A model generated the notes under the pieces. The model saw nothing but the letters and a program-made list of their open reading frames with translations. It was not told where the DNA came from and made no database searches. A program made the position numbers and the translations under genes. A stretch of 64,000 nucleotides of DNA from Cyanobacteria bacterium SZAS-4. GTDB lineage: Bacteria > Cyanobacteriota > Vampirovibrionia > Obscuribacterales > Obscuribacteraceae. This document shows positions 63,595 through 64,000 of the stretch, piece by piece; the first letter of the stretch is position 1, and every line of letters begins with the position of its first letter. The stretch lies in NCBI GenBank assembly GCA_018266255.1, contig JAFEAT010000003.1:486226-550225 (forward strand), in the 5' to 3' direction.

Positions 63595-63729
63595 CCCGAC
63601 GCTAAGTCAATTCTTCAACTAGTTAACTGTCGTCAAAACCCAGATGCCGAGCCTGTCTTGTCAACATGCAAAACGACCACATGATGATTTGATTTCGGCA
63701 CCGTGTGGTAGCAAAAACGAAGTGTCTGA

Positions 63730-63751
63730 CATAGACCCGGCATAGACCGAG
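63730..63751. repeat. Short tandem repeat, possible IS end
   Basis: CATAGACCCGG and CATAGACCGAG lie in tandem. Similar terminal repeats occur at ends of some insertion sequences. No transposase is present in the window, so this is only a hint. Confidence 0.3.
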
Positions 63752-63820
63752 CTATTTTGCCTCTCCAATAAAAAACGACTTCTTTTCTGCGGAACCGCTT
63801 GGATTGAGCCATTTAATAAG

Positions 63821-63868
63821 CTTGCCCGGTAAGACTCGAACCTACGAACCTCATAGTTCATAGCCGAG
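63821..63868 (-). pseudogene. tRNA 3'-half relic, possible attachment site
   Basis: On the minus strand CTCGG, a 7-base loop CTATGAA, a partly mispaired stem, then a T-arm GTAGG-TTCGAGT-CTTAC (one wobble) and CGGGCAA with a following G match the layout of a tRNA from anticodon arm to discriminator. No D-arm or matching 5' acceptor strand is found. Remnants of tRNA 3' ends typically mark integration sites of mobile elements. Confidence 0.45.
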
Positions 63869-63900
63869 TTAAAGCGACCTGTTAAGTATTTCAACCTTCT

Positions 63901-64000
63901 AAATTAACATCGGATGACTACCCAAAAAAACTCAAAAAGGGGCCTGGCGGCGTCCTGGAAGTTTTTTGGCAAATTCTGAGTGGCCCGAGACATAGGTTAC
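63901..64000. other. Window edge with IS-end-like sequence
   Basis: The last bases read, on the minus strand, GTAACCTATGTCTCGGGCC. From memory this resembles the ends of IS21-family elements. The element, if any, lies beyond the window, so this is weak. Confidence 0.25.

Noticed and set aside
63471..63630. Integron attC site
   Set aside because: Strong inverted repeats are present but I could not find the RYYYAAC and GTTRRRY core sequences, and no integrase is nearby.

Overview
The window is 64 kb of bacterial DNA with mid-range GC, no rRNA and no complete tRNA. Many short proteins carry Sec signal peptides, one has a TonB-type C-terminal domain, and much of the content is lineage-specific (ankyrin, HEAT, LRV and TPR proteins, YD/RHS-like proteins). 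This fits a gram-negative-type free-living bacterium with a large, accessory-rich genome. A non-photosynthetic cyanobacterial relative such as the Obscuribacterales is my best guess, but no phylogenetic marker here proves it.

Left part (1-11 kb): a cut-off SMI1/KNR4 gene, an ankyrin gene and a truncated HEAT-like gene form an immunity-like cluster next to a 16-bp tandem repeat. Then come a large YD-repeat/GH26 glycosidase fusion, an SDR, a DinB gene divergent from an HxlR regulator across two well-formed palindromic operators, a DUF302 gene and several orphan genes. 11-24 kb: mostly secreted orphan proteins (PepSY membrane protein, TPR proteins, TonB-C protein, beta-rich proteins), a polymorphic-toxin-like protein with PNG repeats, and an XRE regulator.

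Middle (24-49 kb): citrate synthase, a TetR/monooxygenase pair with a clear operator, a bestrophin-like channel, a cNMP-binding/thioredoxin-reductase fusion, then a tight four-gene operon for an isonitrile metabolite: PvcA-like isonitrile synthase, PvcB-like Fe/2-oxoglutarate enzyme, FAD monooxygenase and ATP-grasp ligase. A LysR regulator, a beta-helix protein, a PspA/IM30-like coiled-coil protein, an AAA ATPase and a receiver-like protein lacking its phosphorylation Asp follow. Scattered through this part are short decayed copies of genes that are intact elsewhere in the window (citrate synthase, LysR, the PspA-like gene, a secreted Tyr-Pro-rich gene, an orphan gene).

Right part (49-63.4 kb), nearly all on the minus strand, is a defence-type island: a protein with a HEPN-like RX4H motif, a TPR protein abutting a GT4 glycosyltransferase, a 1252-residue nucleoside-phosphorylase/STAND NTPase, and a four-gene operon with a Hachiman-like nuclease (HamA-like) and Ski2-type helicase (HamB-like), plus a PD-(D/E)XK protein and a DUF3223(DCL)/HNH-like protein. 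The last 600 bases hold inverted and tandem repeats and what looks like the 3' half of a decayed tRNA gene, consistent with an integration boundary.
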